From the NCBI GenBank assembly GCA_030745875.1, contig JASLNT010000054.1, positions 1-40,363 on the forward strand: a stretch of 40,363 nucleotides of DNA, in the 5' to 3' direction. Positions 6,358-14,906 of this stretch are shown one piece after another; within the stretch, counting starts at the first letter, position 1; the number at the start of each line of letters is the position of its first letter. Source of the DNA: Phycisphaerae bacterium (GTDB lineage Bacteria; Planctomycetota; Phycisphaerae; SM23-33). Under the pieces are notes generated by a model. It ran no database searches. It was not told where the DNA came from and worked only from the letters and a program-made list of their open reading frames with translations. The position numbers and the translations under genes were made by a program.

Positions 6358-8049
6358 ATGGCAGACAATGCGAACATCCCGAAGTACGCCCCGCCGTCCG
6401 GATTCGACATTCCGGACCGGCAGTGGCCCGGTCGGACCATCACCTCCAGCCCCATCTGGTGCTCGGTGGACCTGCGCGACGGCAACCAGGCGTTGCCCAA
6501 TCCGCTCGGACCCGACCAGAAGCTCGAGTATTTCCTGTTGCTCTGCGAGATCGGATTCAAGCATATCGAAGTTGCGTTCCCGTCGGCCAGCAGCGACGAC
6601 TTCGCCTTCGTCCGGCGCCTCATCGAAGAGAATCACGTTCCCGACGACGTGTTCATCATGGGTCTGACACAATGCCGCAGCCACCTGGTCGAACGAACGT
6701 TCGAGTCTATGGTCGGACTCGAGCGGGGCATCGTGCATTTGTATGCGGCGACCTCCGATCTGCACATGGAGGAGGTCTTCGGTCTGACGCGGGCCCAGAC
6801 GCTGAAAATGGTGGTCGATTCGATAGGTCTGTCGCGACAACTGGCCGACAAGGAGCCCGGAAGCGATATCCGCCTGGAGTTCTCGCCCGAGGAGTTTACG
6901 GCGACGGATTTGAACTTCGCCATCGAGGTATGCCACGCCGCAGTGGAAACATGGGGCCACGCAACGCCCGACAAACCGATGATACTGAACCTCCCGGCCA
7001 CCGTGGAGCGACGTCCGCCCAACCACTACGCCGACATGATAGAACTGTTCATCCGCAAATTCCCGAACCCCGAAAACGTTGTGATATCGCTGCACAGCCA
7101 TAACGATCAGGGCATGGCGATCGCATCGAGCGAATTGGCGCTGCTGGCGGGAGCACAACGCGTCGAGGGCACATTGTTCGGGCACGGCGAACGGACGGGC
7201 AATGTGGACCTGGTGACGCTGGCGTGCAATCTGCACTCCCGCGGCGTGGATACGGGGCTGGATTTCTCGAGGCTCCCGCACATCGCCAAAACCGTAGCTC
7301 GCCTGACCGGAATGCCGATCCCATCCAGGATGCCCTACTCGGGCGAGTACGTTTTCACTGCGTTCTCCGGATCGCACCAGGACGCGATACGCAAAGGCAT
7401 GGCGCGGCTCGATAAATCGGCAGAGCGGTTCGGACTGGGATGGTGCGTACCGTATCTGCACGTGGACCCAGCCGATCTGGGCAAGCAGTACGAATCGCTG
7501 ATCCGCATCAACAGCCAATCGGGCAAGGGCGGAGTAGCCTGGGTGCTCGAGCAGGATTACGGCATCGAAGCGCCCAAGGCGATGCATCCGGAAATCGGAG
7601 CAGCCGTCCAGCGCCTCTCCGACAGCGTCCAACGCGAAATCACCAGTAGCGAAGTCCACGAGATATTCAACGATGAATTCCTGAATCCCGTCGGCCCGTA
7701 CGAACTGTTGGGATACTGGCCTCGCCCGGACGACGACGACCCCACACATATCCACGGTGAGGTGCATTTGAAGGTCCGTGGCGAGGAGAAAACGCTCACC
7801 GACGACGGTAACGGACCGATATCGGCGTTCGTGCACTGTATGCGGAAGCTCGGAGCCCCCTACTTCACAGTCGACGATTATCACGAGCAGGCCATCGGTA
7901 AGGGCGCAAACGCGACCGCCCTGGCGTACGTACCGCTGAAATTCGACGACGGACAGGTGCTGTTCGGCGTGGGACGCGACACGAACATCGACCAGGCGGC
8001 TGTCCTGGCGATAGTAGCGGGACTGAACAGACACGCGAAAGACGAGTGA
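6358..8049 (+). CDS. leuA: 2-isopropylmalate synthase (LeuA type 2)
   Basis: This 563-residue enzyme condenses acetyl-CoA with 2-oxoisovalerate in the first committed step of leucine synthesis, in the cytoplasm. The HMGL-like TIM barrel carries the metal and substrate residues: SVDLRDGNQAL (R40, D41) and the HxHND motif H246-S-H248-N-D250, then GHGERTGN. The C-terminal ~150 residues match the LeuA allosteric dimer domain, which in the family binds leucine for feedback inhibition. Length and the PIWCSVDLRDGNQALPNP signature fit the longer type 2 class (actinobacterial/yeast-like) rather than E. coli LeuA. Start ATG 6358 has AGGA seven bases upstream. Expression is probably controlled by the attenuator at 6181-6309, so both transcription and activity would respond to leucine. 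Other leucine genes are not adjacent. Confidence 0.95.
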   Translation: MADNANIPKYAPPSGFDIPDRQWPGRTITSSPIWCSVDLRDGNQALPNPLGPDQKLEYFLLLCEIGFKHIEVAFPSASSDDFAFVRRLIEENHVPDDVFIMGLTQCRSHLVERTFESMVGLERGIVHLYAATSDLHMEEVFGLTRAQTLKMVVDSIGLSRQLADKEPGSDIRLEFSPEEFTATDLNFAIEVCHAAVETWGHATPDKPMILNLPATVERRPPNHYADMIELFIRKFPNPENVVISLHSHNDQGMAIASSELALLAGAQRVEGTLFGHGERTGNVDLVTLACNLHSRGVDTGLDFSRLPHIAKTVARLTGMPIPSRMPYSGEYVFTAFSGSHQDAIRKGMARLDKSAERFGLGWCVPYLHVDPADLGKQYESLIRINSQSGKGGVAWVLEQDYGIEAPKAMHPEIGAAVQRLSDSVQREITSSEVHEIFNDEFLNPVGPYELLGYWPRPDDDDPTHIHGEVHLKVRGEEKTLTDDGNGPISAFVHCMRKLGAPYFTVDDYHEQAIGKGANATALAYVPLKFDDGQVLFGVGRDTNIDQAAVLAIVAGLNRHAKDE

Positions 8050-8104
8050 TTTGATAACGGCTGGCGGTTGGCGCGCGGGACGCCCCGCCGATTGGAGAAA
8101 TGCG

Positions 8105-9115
8105 ATGAGATTGGGAACGGTTGGTCGGATTTGCGTTGCCGCAGCACTATTTGCAGCAGTTGCGGGCGGGTATCTGGGGCTCGGCGGAGCCAGGGCCGAA
8201 CGCAAGGCTCCCGCGAGTGAGCCACTGTACGCCAGACTCCAGCGCGCGTCGGTGGAGATTCTGATTGATGGGCGGATGACCGGGTCGGGATGCTTCATCA
8301 GCCCCGAGGGCGTGGTGCTGACGGCCTGTCATGTAGTGAATAACGTCAAGGGCAAGCATATTGAGGTTATCTCTCCGACGGTGGGCAGGCTGACCGCTCG
8401 GCGGATTGCGACCGATCGCGGGCACGATTTAGCGTTGCTTCAGGTAACGGGAAAAGGGCGAAAATACCCGAGTCTCAAAGTAGCCGACCGCACTCCGGAG
8501 GCGTTGTCCGAGGTGATGCTCTCAAGTTCGCCGATCTGGCGCCACGGATTAGTGCTGAAGGGAACGGTGGCCCGAACGAAACCGTCGTACTGCTGGCAGG
8601 CGACTCTAAAATGCTACGTTCGGTGCGTATATATAGACGGCGCGTCGCCTGTGGGATCCTCGGGCGGGTGCTGGACGGACTCACGCGGGCGGGTCGTGGG
8701 CGTCCAGAGCGGATACTTGAACAACACCGATAAATCGTGGGTGGGAATAGCCTTTGCCGCTCCGGCCGACGCGATAACGAAGATGCTGGCCGATCGAGGC
8801 GATCGGAAGGTGGCTACGCTTGGGGCGGCTATGGAGGAGTTGTGGACTCAAAGCCAGGGATTCATCGCCCGACTTCCCAAAGGTGTGCAAGGCATAGTAA
8901 CTCCGCGCCTGGACAAGGGCGGTCCGCTGGACAGCGCGGGGATGACACACGAAACGCTGATCATGGAGATCGACGGAAAACCGGTTGCATATCTCGACGA
9001 CCTGCTGAAAATCGTGCAATCCAGGAAGCCCGGGGACGAATTAACGCTGAAGGTTATCGAACCGATCGGAAAGCCCGCACGTAAGATTAAAGTCCGCCTT
9101 GCGAGGATCAAATGA
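8105..9115 (+). CDS. secreted trypsin-like serine protease with PDZ domain
   Basis: A 336-residue HtrA/DegP-like protein. Start ATG 8105 follows a GGAGA ribosome binding site and gives a signal peptide (~1-30, ICVAAALFAAVAGGYLGL). Catalytic triad candidates are all present in order: H76 in TACHVV, D108 in HDLALL and S186 in GSSGGC. A PDZ domain covers about residues 240-335 (GIVTPRLDKGGPLDSAGM, then IMEIDGKPV, KPGDELTLKVI). It probably works in the periplasm or cell envelope on misfolded or specific exported proteins. It begins 56 bp after leuA and may be read on the same transcript. It is shorter than DegP and has one PDZ domain, as in DegS-like forms, but is not clearly membrane-anchored. 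Confidence 0.88.
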   Translation: MRLGTVGRICVAAALFAAVAGGYLGLGGARAERKAPASEPLYARLQRASVEILIDGRMTGSGCFISPEGVVLTACHVVNNVKGKHIEVISPTVGRLTARRIATDRGHDLALLQVTGKGRKYPSLKVADRTPEALSEVMLSSSPIWRHGLVLKGTVARTKPSYCWQATLKCYVRCVYIDGASPVGSSGGCWTDSRGRVVGVQSGYLNNTDKSWVGIAFAAPADAITKMLADRGDRKVATLGAAMEELWTQSQGFIARLPKGVQGIVTPRLDKGGPLDSAGMTHETLIMEIDGKPVAYLDDLLKIVQSRKPGDELTLKVIEPIGKPARKIKVRLARIK

Positions 9116-9207
9116 CAGATCGCCTTATGCCAGAGACTTGTAAGGTTTCACCGCAAGATAGCCGATTGTCTTACTAGCCCCTTGCATTGCGGGCGGTTAC
9201 AGACAAT

Positions 9208-9810
9208 ATGATCAAGCGCGCTTTCGACATACTGGTCTCGATCCTGCTTCTGATCCTGCTTCTTATACCGATGCTGGTGACAGCCTTCCTGATCCGCATC
9301 GGCTCGCCGGGCAAGGCGATTTTCAAACAGCGTCGGGCGGGACGACATGGCAGACCGTTCACCATACTGAAATTCCGCACGATGCGAATCGACGCCGATC
9401 CGTACGGTAGTTCCCCGCATTCCGGAGACGACCCTAGATTGACGCGCCTGGGCAAGTTCCTTCGCGAAACGAGCCTGGACGAATTGCCCCAACTGCTCAA
9501 CATAATAATCGGGCAGATGAGTCTTGTCGGTCCCAGGCCCTTATACGAACGCCAGGCCGAGAAGTGGGACGATGTCCAGCGGAGGCGCCTGGAAGTTCGT
9601 CCGGGGGTCACCGGATACGCCCAGGCCTACGGGCGCGGGCAGCTTACAATCGAAGAGAAGATTGAAATGGATGTCCACTATGTGGATAATCGAAGTTTCT
9701 GGTTTGATCTACGCATCATTTTGCGGACGGTGGGCAACATTCTTCGCCCACGCAGTGAAGTTTACGAGAAACGATACAGTAACGACAGGGAGTACGAGAA
9801 CGATCAGTAA
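9208..9810 (+). CDS. bacterial sugar transferase (phosphoglycosyl transferase)
   Basis: A 200-residue monotopic phosphoglycosyl transferase of the PglC/WcaJ catalytic-domain type. It transfers a sugar-1-phosphate from a nucleotide sugar to undecaprenyl phosphate, starting assembly of a surface glycan. An N-terminal hydrophobic re-entrant helix (~6-30, ILVSILLLILLLIPMLVTAFLI) is followed by the family signatures FKQRRAGRHGRPFTILKFRTM, DELPQLLNIIIGQMSLVGPRPL and RPGVTGYAQ. Start ATG 9208 (MIKRAFDI) is the usual family start. An in-frame TTG at 9187 is less likely. It overlaps or touches the ATP-grasp gene downstream, forming a small glycan-assembly operon. Confidence 0.92.
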   Translation: MIKRAFDILVSILLLILLLIPMLVTAFLIRIGSPGKAIFKQRRAGRHGRPFTILKFRTMRIDADPYGSSPHSGDDPRLTRLGKFLRETSLDELPQLLNIIIGQMSLVGPRPLYERQAEKWDDVQRRRLEVRPGVTGYAQAYGRGQLTIEEKIEMDVHYVDNRSFWFDLRIILRTVGNILRPRSEVYEKRYSNDREYENDQ

Positions 9811-10819
9811 GCAAGAGGTCAATATCCTGTTTACCTGCGCTGGACGTCGCGTTGTGCTGATGGAGGCGTTTCGCAAGGCCCTGAAAGGTCTGGGCCTGAA
9901 GGGCAAGCTGATCGCAGCGGATGTCATGGGGGCGTCACCGTCCTGCCACGTCGCGGACGTCGCGGAAATAGTCCCGCGAGCAGGATGTATCGAGTACATC
10001 CCGAGCCTGGTGAACATCGTCAAGAAGCACGACATCTCACTGGTTCTTCCAATGACGGACATTGACATACGTTCACTCGCCCGTCAACGGGCCAGATTCG
10101 AAGCCGTCGACTGCACAGTCATGGTCGGTAACGAAGAGTCGATCAAGCTCTGCCGCAACAAGGCCGCCTTCCAGGACAGTCTTTCGGGCGCCGGCCTGGC
10201 GACTATAAGGACCCTTACGCTCGAGGAATTCCACAGCAATCCGTTCTACCCGTGCTTCATCAAACCGCTCAGGGGCTCGGCTTCGGTGGGAACCGGTTTG
10301 CTGAACGACGACAGGGAACTCAAGGCCCACCTGGCGACCTTCGGAGATCTGATGATTGTCCAGGAATACGTCCCCGGACAGGAGTACACCGTGGATGTCT
10401 TCCGGGGCCGCGATGGAACGATACACTGCATCGTACCGCGTCTGCGAATGGTCATTCGCAGCGGAGAGATCGAGAAGGGAATCACGATAAGGGACGAACG
10501 CATCATAGAAGATACGCGAAAACTCTCAGGGCTGCTTGGCGATGTCTGGGGCGTGTTCTGCTGCCAATGCAGATGCGAAGATAGCGGCCGGCCGCGGTTC
10601 TTTGAGGTTAATCCGCGATTTGGAGGCGGATCTCCCCTATCGATAGAAGCAGGAGCAAACCTGCCCCGCTACGTCCTGCAGGAAACCCTCGGACTACCGA
10701 TCGACAAGAACATTGATTTCAAGGATCACCTGATGATGCTGCGATACGATCAGGCGGTCTTCACTGTCGAGAAGAATCCCGAATCCCTACCGGGCTTCAA
10801 CTCGCCGATTTCGAAGTAA
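9755..10819 (+). CDS. ATP-grasp ligase (carbamoyl-phosphate-synthase-like)
   Basis: A soluble ATP-grasp protein of the CarB-like group often found in polysaccharide loci; family members join an amine to a carboxylate through an acyl phosphate. Residues show the pre-ATP-grasp domain (VNILFTCAGRRVVLMEAF), the ATP-binding strand CFIKPLRGSASVGTG, the QEYVPGQEYTVDVF segment and the metal site FFEVNPRFGGGSPL. The start is uncertain. The nearest standard start, GTG 9755, adds 21 residues before the conserved NILFT and has no ribosome binding site. A GGGAG at 9788-9792 instead points to ATC 9803, in an ATCAGTAA overlap with the transferase stop (see findings). If ATC is used, the protein starts at 9803 with 338 residues. 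Confidence 0.85.
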   Translation: MKFTRNDTVTTGSTRTISKQEVNILFTCAGRRVVLMEAFRKALKGLGLKGKLIAADVMGASPSCHVADVAEIVPRAGCIEYIPSLVNIVKKHDISLVLPMTDIDIRSLARQRARFEAVDCTVMVGNEESIKLCRNKAAFQDSLSGAGLATIRTLTLEEFHSNPFYPCFIKPLRGSASVGTGLLNDDRELKAHLATFGDLMIVQEYVPGQEYTVDVFRGRDGTIHCIVPRLRMVIRSGEIEKGITIRDERIIEDTRKLSGLLGDVWGVFCCQCRCEDSGRPRFFEVNPRFGGGSPLSIEAGANLPRYVLQETLGLPIDKNIDFKDHLMMLRYDQAVFTVEKNPESLPGFNSPISK

Positions 10820-10844
10820 TTCCCTCAACGCCTCACTGTGCAAC

Positions 10845-11534
10845 ATGCCAGTCATTCCGGCAAGAAACCAGGCGATCGTCTTCGACCTCGACGACACTCT
10901 CTACGCCGAACGCGACTATGTGCTCAGCGGGTATCGTGCAATCTGTGAGCACCTGAGCGACGATCCGAGTCACAGCGACCGGATGCGGGATTGGCTTTGG
11001 GAGCGTTTTCTCAGCGGGCGTACGGCCGGAGCCTTCGACGCACTGAACGAGAACTTCTCGCTTGGCCTGACCGGTCCGCAAATCACGGAACTCGTAGCGG
11101 TTTACCGAGATCACAGTCCGCAAATAACCCCGCGTCCGGGCGTGTGCGAACTCCTGACCAGGCTCCACGTCAGCAATCTGCTGGGGATCGTCTCCGACGG
11201 TTTCCTTCCCGCCCAGGAGCTGAAACTCGACGCCCTCGGTCTGGCGGAGCACTTCGACGCAGTTGTCTTTACCGAGGCGATGGGGCGCGAAGCATGGAAA
11301 CCCTCACCGGCCGGTTTTGAAGCTATCTGCAGGGAACTGCAGATTGACGCGGGACAGTGTACGTATGTGGGTGATAATCCGTCTAAGGATTTCGCAGCGC
11401 CCAATGGGCTGGGATGGCGGACGGTTCAGTTGCTCCTTGACGGACAGGTTCACTCTCACAAACCCGCCCCGCCGGGCGGTGAGGCTCAGCTTATCGCCAA
11501 CTCGCTCGAAGAATTGGACGGCATGATTGCGTAA
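10845..11534 (+). CDS. HAD-superfamily phosphatase
   Basis: A 229-residue haloacid-dehalogenase-like hydrolase, probably a phosphomonoesterase. Motif I is DLDDTLY (nucleophile D14, acid D16), motif II is IVSDG, motif III is the Lys in WKPSPAGF, and motif IV is YVGDNPSKDF. The C1-type helical cap lies between about residues 20 and 95. It follows the sugar transferase and the ATP-grasp gene by 25 bp, and this trio suggests making or trimming a modified sugar for a surface polysaccharide. Its substrate cannot be read from sequence. The start ATG 10845 lacks a clear ribosome binding site. It converges on the minus-strand gene ending at 11574. Confidence 0.88.
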   Translation: MPVIPARNQAIVFDLDDTLYAERDYVLSGYRAICEHLSDDPSHSDRMRDWLWERFLSGRTAGAFDALNENFSLGLTGPQITELVAVYRDHSPQITPRPGVCELLTRLHVSNLLGIVSDGFLPAQELKLDALGLAEHFDAVVFTEAMGREAWKPSPAGFEAICRELQIDAGQCTYVGDNPSKDFAAPNGLGWRTVQLLLDGQVHSHKPAPPGGEAQLIANSLEELDGMIA

Positions 11535-11573
11535 GGTCCGAATCCGGGCCGAATGCACGCATTGTCGCCAGTC

Positions 11574-13142
11574 TTAATCTCTCGATTTCGATCCCGTTTC
11601 AGACTTTGGTTTCTTCCGTATTGAGCGGTCCGTGGGCGTTGAGGGAGTCGACGTCCGCGGTCGTTTGGGCGGTCGGGGCCGCCTGGTGGAGGAACTGCGC
11701 GTACGGCTGGGAGATATCGCCCGCCCCGCGGGGCAGTGTGTGCATACGGCAGTCTTGGATCCTTTGCAAGTGTAACACGTTCCCGAACCGCCCTTACCGG
11801 AGCAATACGTGCATGGGCCCGTGCCCCTGCGGCTCTCGGGCTGCAGTTTGCTGCAGGTAGGGCACGATCCGGGGCGAGCGGAATACGATGAACTGGACCG
11901 GTGCGTCACTCCGAGCCCTCTACACGTGGAGCATTTCGCATAAACTTTGTAGTAGACTCCGCCCGACCGCCTGGTCCCGGTGTAAACCTTCCCTTTGCCC
12001 GAACAACGCGAACATTTCAAGCGAAACTGACCTTGGCACGTCCTGCACTTGCCCCGCGCCGAGCCCTTGCAGTAGTAGCATTTCCGCAATCCGGTCGCCA
12101 CACCGTTAGTCAGACAGGCCTGACAGGGCATATTCCCCGACGCCGAGCAGTGCATGCACACCAGCGGGTCCACACCGCGCAACTTCGCCAGATCCGACTC
12201 TATCCGCGCCAGGCTCAGCTTCAGTGTTGCAGACGTAACATCCGCATCGGTGTGGAGTTTCAAAACGCCTTTGTAATAGGTCTTTGCGCGAGACAGCATC
12301 CTGAATTTCACCACGCCGATCGAACTCTTGGACAATTCCTTGAAATACCAGTCACCCAGATTCTTACAGGCCTCCACAGGCAGCGTGGAGATATCTTTGG
12401 CGGCCATCGGAGTAAATGTCCGGAACTGCTCGTCAACATCATCGTTAATGTACTTCATCGCCCCACCCGGATCATCCATCGCCGTGATCAGCAGTTTGAT
12501 CAGATCAGATCGAGCGTCAAGATCGTCGGCGGATTTCTCCAGAGCCGCAACGTGAGCGTTGATCTTAACCTTGGTTTTCTGGAGATACGACGCTGTCCGC
12601 AAGTAGTTCGTCAGCCGACTGACATTGGGAAGCTTGCCGGCGACTGCGGCGGCCTTGGCCTCGACCAACAGGCTCGAAGCCTTCTTCCAGTCGCCTTTGG
12701 CTCCGCTGGCGAGGCCCGCCCTGGTCAGAACCTTTACGGACGCCTGGGCCAGTGCTCGCTTGTCGGCCGCGGATTTCGTCAGGAAGCTCCACCGGCGGAG
12801 TACGGCCGCCTGCTGGGCCAACCAATGGGCTTGTCTATCGGGATCGACCTGGACAAGATTAACCAAAACAGCCTGGAATTTCCGACAGTCTTCAGTGGTG
12901 CGAAGAGCTTTGATTCCGTATTTCACGGACCTTTCCAACAATGCGATCTTCAACTTACCGTTGCCTTCGGCTAGAGAGACAGCCTCCATGAGCAGGCTGG
13001 ACCTTTGGCTGTCGGTGCGTGCGTCCTTGATGATCTCGCGGATGAACGATTCAATCTCGTCATCAGTGGGTTCGGATTCGGCGAACACGGCTGCAACCGC
13101 AAGCAGCACTGCGAGGCCAAATGTAATCTTTCTAAGTTTCAT
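11574..13142 (-). CDS. secreted protein with helical module and CxxC zinc-ribbon array (paralog 2)
   Basis: A 522-residue protein, about 40 percent alike by eye to the upstream neighbour at 13258-14658. A signal peptide (~1-21, ITFGLAVLLAVAAVFA) follows ATG 13142, with GGGAG eight bases upstream. Residues ~22-330 are helical and include a planctomycete-type module (GDWKKASSLL, DPGGAMKYIND, LGDWYFKELSKS, RAKTYYKGVLKLH). From about 335 on come repeated CxxC knuckles resembling DnaJ central zinc fingers (CMHC, CQAC, CYYCKGSARGKC, CSRCSGKGK, CSTCRGLG, CTYCSGKG, CYTCKGSK, CTHC). The last ~45 residues are Arg/Pro/Ser/Thr-rich and look like the wrong reading frame (see findings). Function is unknown; zinc binding outside the cytoplasm is inferred. 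Confidence 0.7.
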   Translation of the reverse strand: MKLRKITFGLAVLLAVAAVFAESEPTDDEIESFIREIIKDARTDSQRSSLLMEAVSLAEGNGKLKIALLERSVKYGIKALRTTEDCRKFQAVLVNLVQVDPDRQAHWLAQQAAVLRRWSFLTKSAADKRALAQASVKVLTRAGLASGAKGDWKKASSLLVEAKAAAVAGKLPNVSRLTNYLRTASYLQKTKVKINAHVAALEKSADDLDARSDLIKLLITAMDDPGGAMKYINDDVDEQFRTFTPMAAKDISTLPVEACKNLGDWYFKELSKSSIGVVKFRMLSRAKTYYKGVLKLHTDADVTSATLKLSLARIESDLAKLRGVDPLVCMHCSASGNMPCQACLTNGVATGLRKCYYCKGSARGKCRTCQGQFRLKCSRCSGKGKVYTGTRRSGGVYYKVYAKCSTCRGLGVTHRSSSSYSARPGSCPTCSKLQPESRRGTGPCTYCSGKGGSGTCYTCKGSKTAVCTHCPAGRAISPSRTRSSSTRRPRPPKRPRTSTPSTPTDRSIRKKPKSETGSKSRD

Positions 13143-13180
13143 CAAGGATTCTCCCTCGCCGGTCACGGGCGTCTATCGTG

Positions 13181-13208
13181 ATTATACCGCCCAAGACTTC
13201 TGCAACAA
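13181..13208 (-). promoter_or_regulatory. sigma70-like promoter for the gene at 13142
   Basis: On the minus strand TTGTTG (13208-13203), 16-bp spacer, TATAAT (13186-13181). The -10 is a perfect consensus. Predicted start is near 13175, giving a leader of about 33 nt. The second paralog therefore has its own promoter inside the 115-bp gap. Confidence 0.6.
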
Positions 13209-13257
13209 CCCTTTTGCAGTCGACAGACCCCCCGAATCCCAGCCGCACCCCGGAATC

Positions 13258-14658
13258 TCACGGGCAGCGGCTGCATCGCAGGGTTTTGTCCCCGTTGCAT
13301 TTTGGACACGCCTTGGTTCCCCCGCCTCCGGCGCAATCAGTGCAAACATCGCTTCCCTTGGGAGAATGATAACTGCAGTACGAACACGTACCGTAGCGAT
13401 ACCGCTTTGTCCGCGTGTCGTAGTGCATGTTCCCCGTACCGGAGCAGGTGGTGCAGCTCTTGGAGGAACGATACTTACCGTAGTAGCTCTTCACTATGTA
13501 GTAGATAATGCCCTTGCCGCTGCATTTCTTGCACTTCAGGCCGTAGATTCCATTGCACCGGGCGCACTTCATCCGACCGCTGCTTTCACATTTGGCGCAC
13601 TGCAGCTTCCCGCTGCTCTTGCCCTTGACCATGCACGGACCGCAGTCAGTCTTCCCGGCTGCGAAACAGAACACGCACGCCAACGGATCGGCGGTGCGAG
13701 TCTTGATCAGCTCAGCTTCAATCTGGGCGATCTGGTGCTTCATGGCGGCGCTTGTTATGTCGGTTTTTCCGTGGAGCGTCAGCGCCCGCTGGTAGTAGGT
13801 CTTCGCCCTTCGCAGCATTCTGTATTTATTCAACCCCCCGCCGCTCTTGGCCAGTTCCTTGTAATACCATTCTCCCAGGCTCTTGCAGCCCTCAAACGGT
13901 ACTTCGGAGATGTCTTTTCCGGCAAGCGGAACGTACGCCTGGAGTTTCTGGTCGGTGTCCTCGTTAACGTACTTCGCCGCACCGATCGGATCGTCAAGGG
14001 TGACCAGCAGCGTTTTGATCAGGCTCGACCGAAGGTCAACATCATCGGGCTTCTTGGTCAGTTGCTCGCTGTACTTGGATACCTGCTCGCAAGCCCTGGC
14101 CAGGCTCAGGACCGTGCGGACGCGAGAAATCAGATTGGCCTTTACGAGCTTCCTGTAAATCGATGCGACGGATTGGGCCTCGCTGTAAGCTGAGAGAGAA
14201 GCCTTCCAATCGCCCTTTGTCGCCGCGACGTGTCCGGACCGCACCAACAAATCAATAACCTTGTCCGCCAACTTCGACTTCTCGTCCTTGGACTTGCTCA
14301 GGATTTGCATCCGACGATACACCTTGGCCTGCTGGGCTAACCAGTGGGGTTCCCTGTCCGGATCGCGCGTAACGAGCATGCTGGCGGCCTTCTGGACCCT
14401 GACGCAGTCGTCGGCGGTTCGAAGGCTCTTAACACCGTACTCAACGCTCTTTCCCAGCAGGGCGATCTGCAGTTTCTCGTTGCCTTCGGTCATGGAGACA
14501 GCTTCCATGAGCTTGGCTGAACGCTGGCTGTCGGTGCGAGCGCCCTGGATTATCTCCTTGATGAAAGTCTCGGTCTCGTCACCGCAGACCAACCCCGCCA
14601 ACACTCCCACGACGATCAGAAGCGCCGCGACACGCAATGTAACTGCTGTAGAATTCAT
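13258..14658 (-). CDS. secreted protein with helical module and CxxC zinc-ribbon array (paralog 1)
   Basis: A 466-residue protein. Start ATG 14658 has AGGTGG close upstream; the signal peptide spans ~1-26 (VAALLIVVGVLAGLVCG). The helical region carries GDWKASLSAY, DDPIGAAKYVNED, LGEWYYKELAKSGGG and RAKTYYQRALTLH, a pattern I associate with planctomycete proteins, including SUMF1-type enzymes. The C-terminal ~140 residues hold about ten CxxC pairs (CVFC, CGPC, CAKC, CARC, CKKCSGKG, CTTCSGTG, CSYC, CTDCAGGG, CPKC, CSRC), mostly in DnaJ-like CxxCxGxG form, ending directly at CSRCP. The tandem duplicate downstream shares the architecture. Likely exported and zinc-binding, or a reservoir of redox thiols. 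No enzyme motif is seen. Confidence 0.78.
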   Translation of the reverse strand: MNSTAVTLRVAALLIVVGVLAGLVCGDETETFIKEIIQGARTDSQRSAKLMEAVSMTEGNEKLQIALLGKSVEYGVKSLRTADDCVRVQKAASMLVTRDPDREPHWLAQQAKVYRRMQILSKSKDEKSKLADKVIDLLVRSGHVAATKGDWKASLSAYSEAQSVASIYRKLVKANLISRVRTVLSLARACEQVSKYSEQLTKKPDDVDLRSSLIKTLLVTLDDPIGAAKYVNEDTDQKLQAYVPLAGKDISEVPFEGCKSLGEWYYKELAKSGGGLNKYRMLRRAKTYYQRALTLHGKTDITSAAMKHQIAQIEAELIKTRTADPLACVFCFAAGKTDCGPCMVKGKSSGKLQCAKCESSGRMKCARCNGIYGLKCKKCSGKGIIYYIVKSYYGKYRSSKSCTTCSGTGNMHYDTRTKRYRYGTCSYCSYHSPKGSDVCTDCAGGGGTKACPKCNGDKTLRCSRCP

Positions 14659-14776
14659 AGCACCACCTGTTTTTTCTACGCACAGGACACCAGGGAGGTT
14701 ACGCCTAATCCCAATACTCGTTCAAAATGATATCCTGACGTCCCTGCAATCAGCCAACGCCGATTCGAAGGCTTGC

Positions 14777-14805
14777 ATCGTACATAGAGACGAAACGCAT
14801 GGCAA
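14777..14805 (-). promoter_or_regulatory. CTTGCCA-type promoter for the gene at 14658
   Basis: Minus strand TTGCCA (14805-14800), 17-bp spacer, TACGAT (14782-14777). Start predicted near 14770, about 112 nt upstream of the ATG. It shares CTTGCCA and the 17-bp spacing with three other sites in this window. Confidence 0.5.
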
Positions 14806-14906
14806 GAAACGTTGTTGCAAAATAGCGATAGCGGCGTCAAGGCCGCAGACATTCAATGTACCTATAAGACGCCCGACTTGCTCGTTTGGTTCCCCGAAAA
14901 AGCCAG

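Noticed and set aside
6223..8298. Long minus-strand open frame antisense to leuA
   Set aside because: It is a by-product of high GC3 in leuA. Its protein is His/Arg/Val-rich with no family features, and it runs through the attenuator stem.
12625..14193. Long plus-strand open frame antisense to the zinc-ribbon genes
   Set aside because: It spans both paralogs and their spacer and shows no domain; the minus-strand frames have signal peptides, ribosome binding sites and CxxC motifs.
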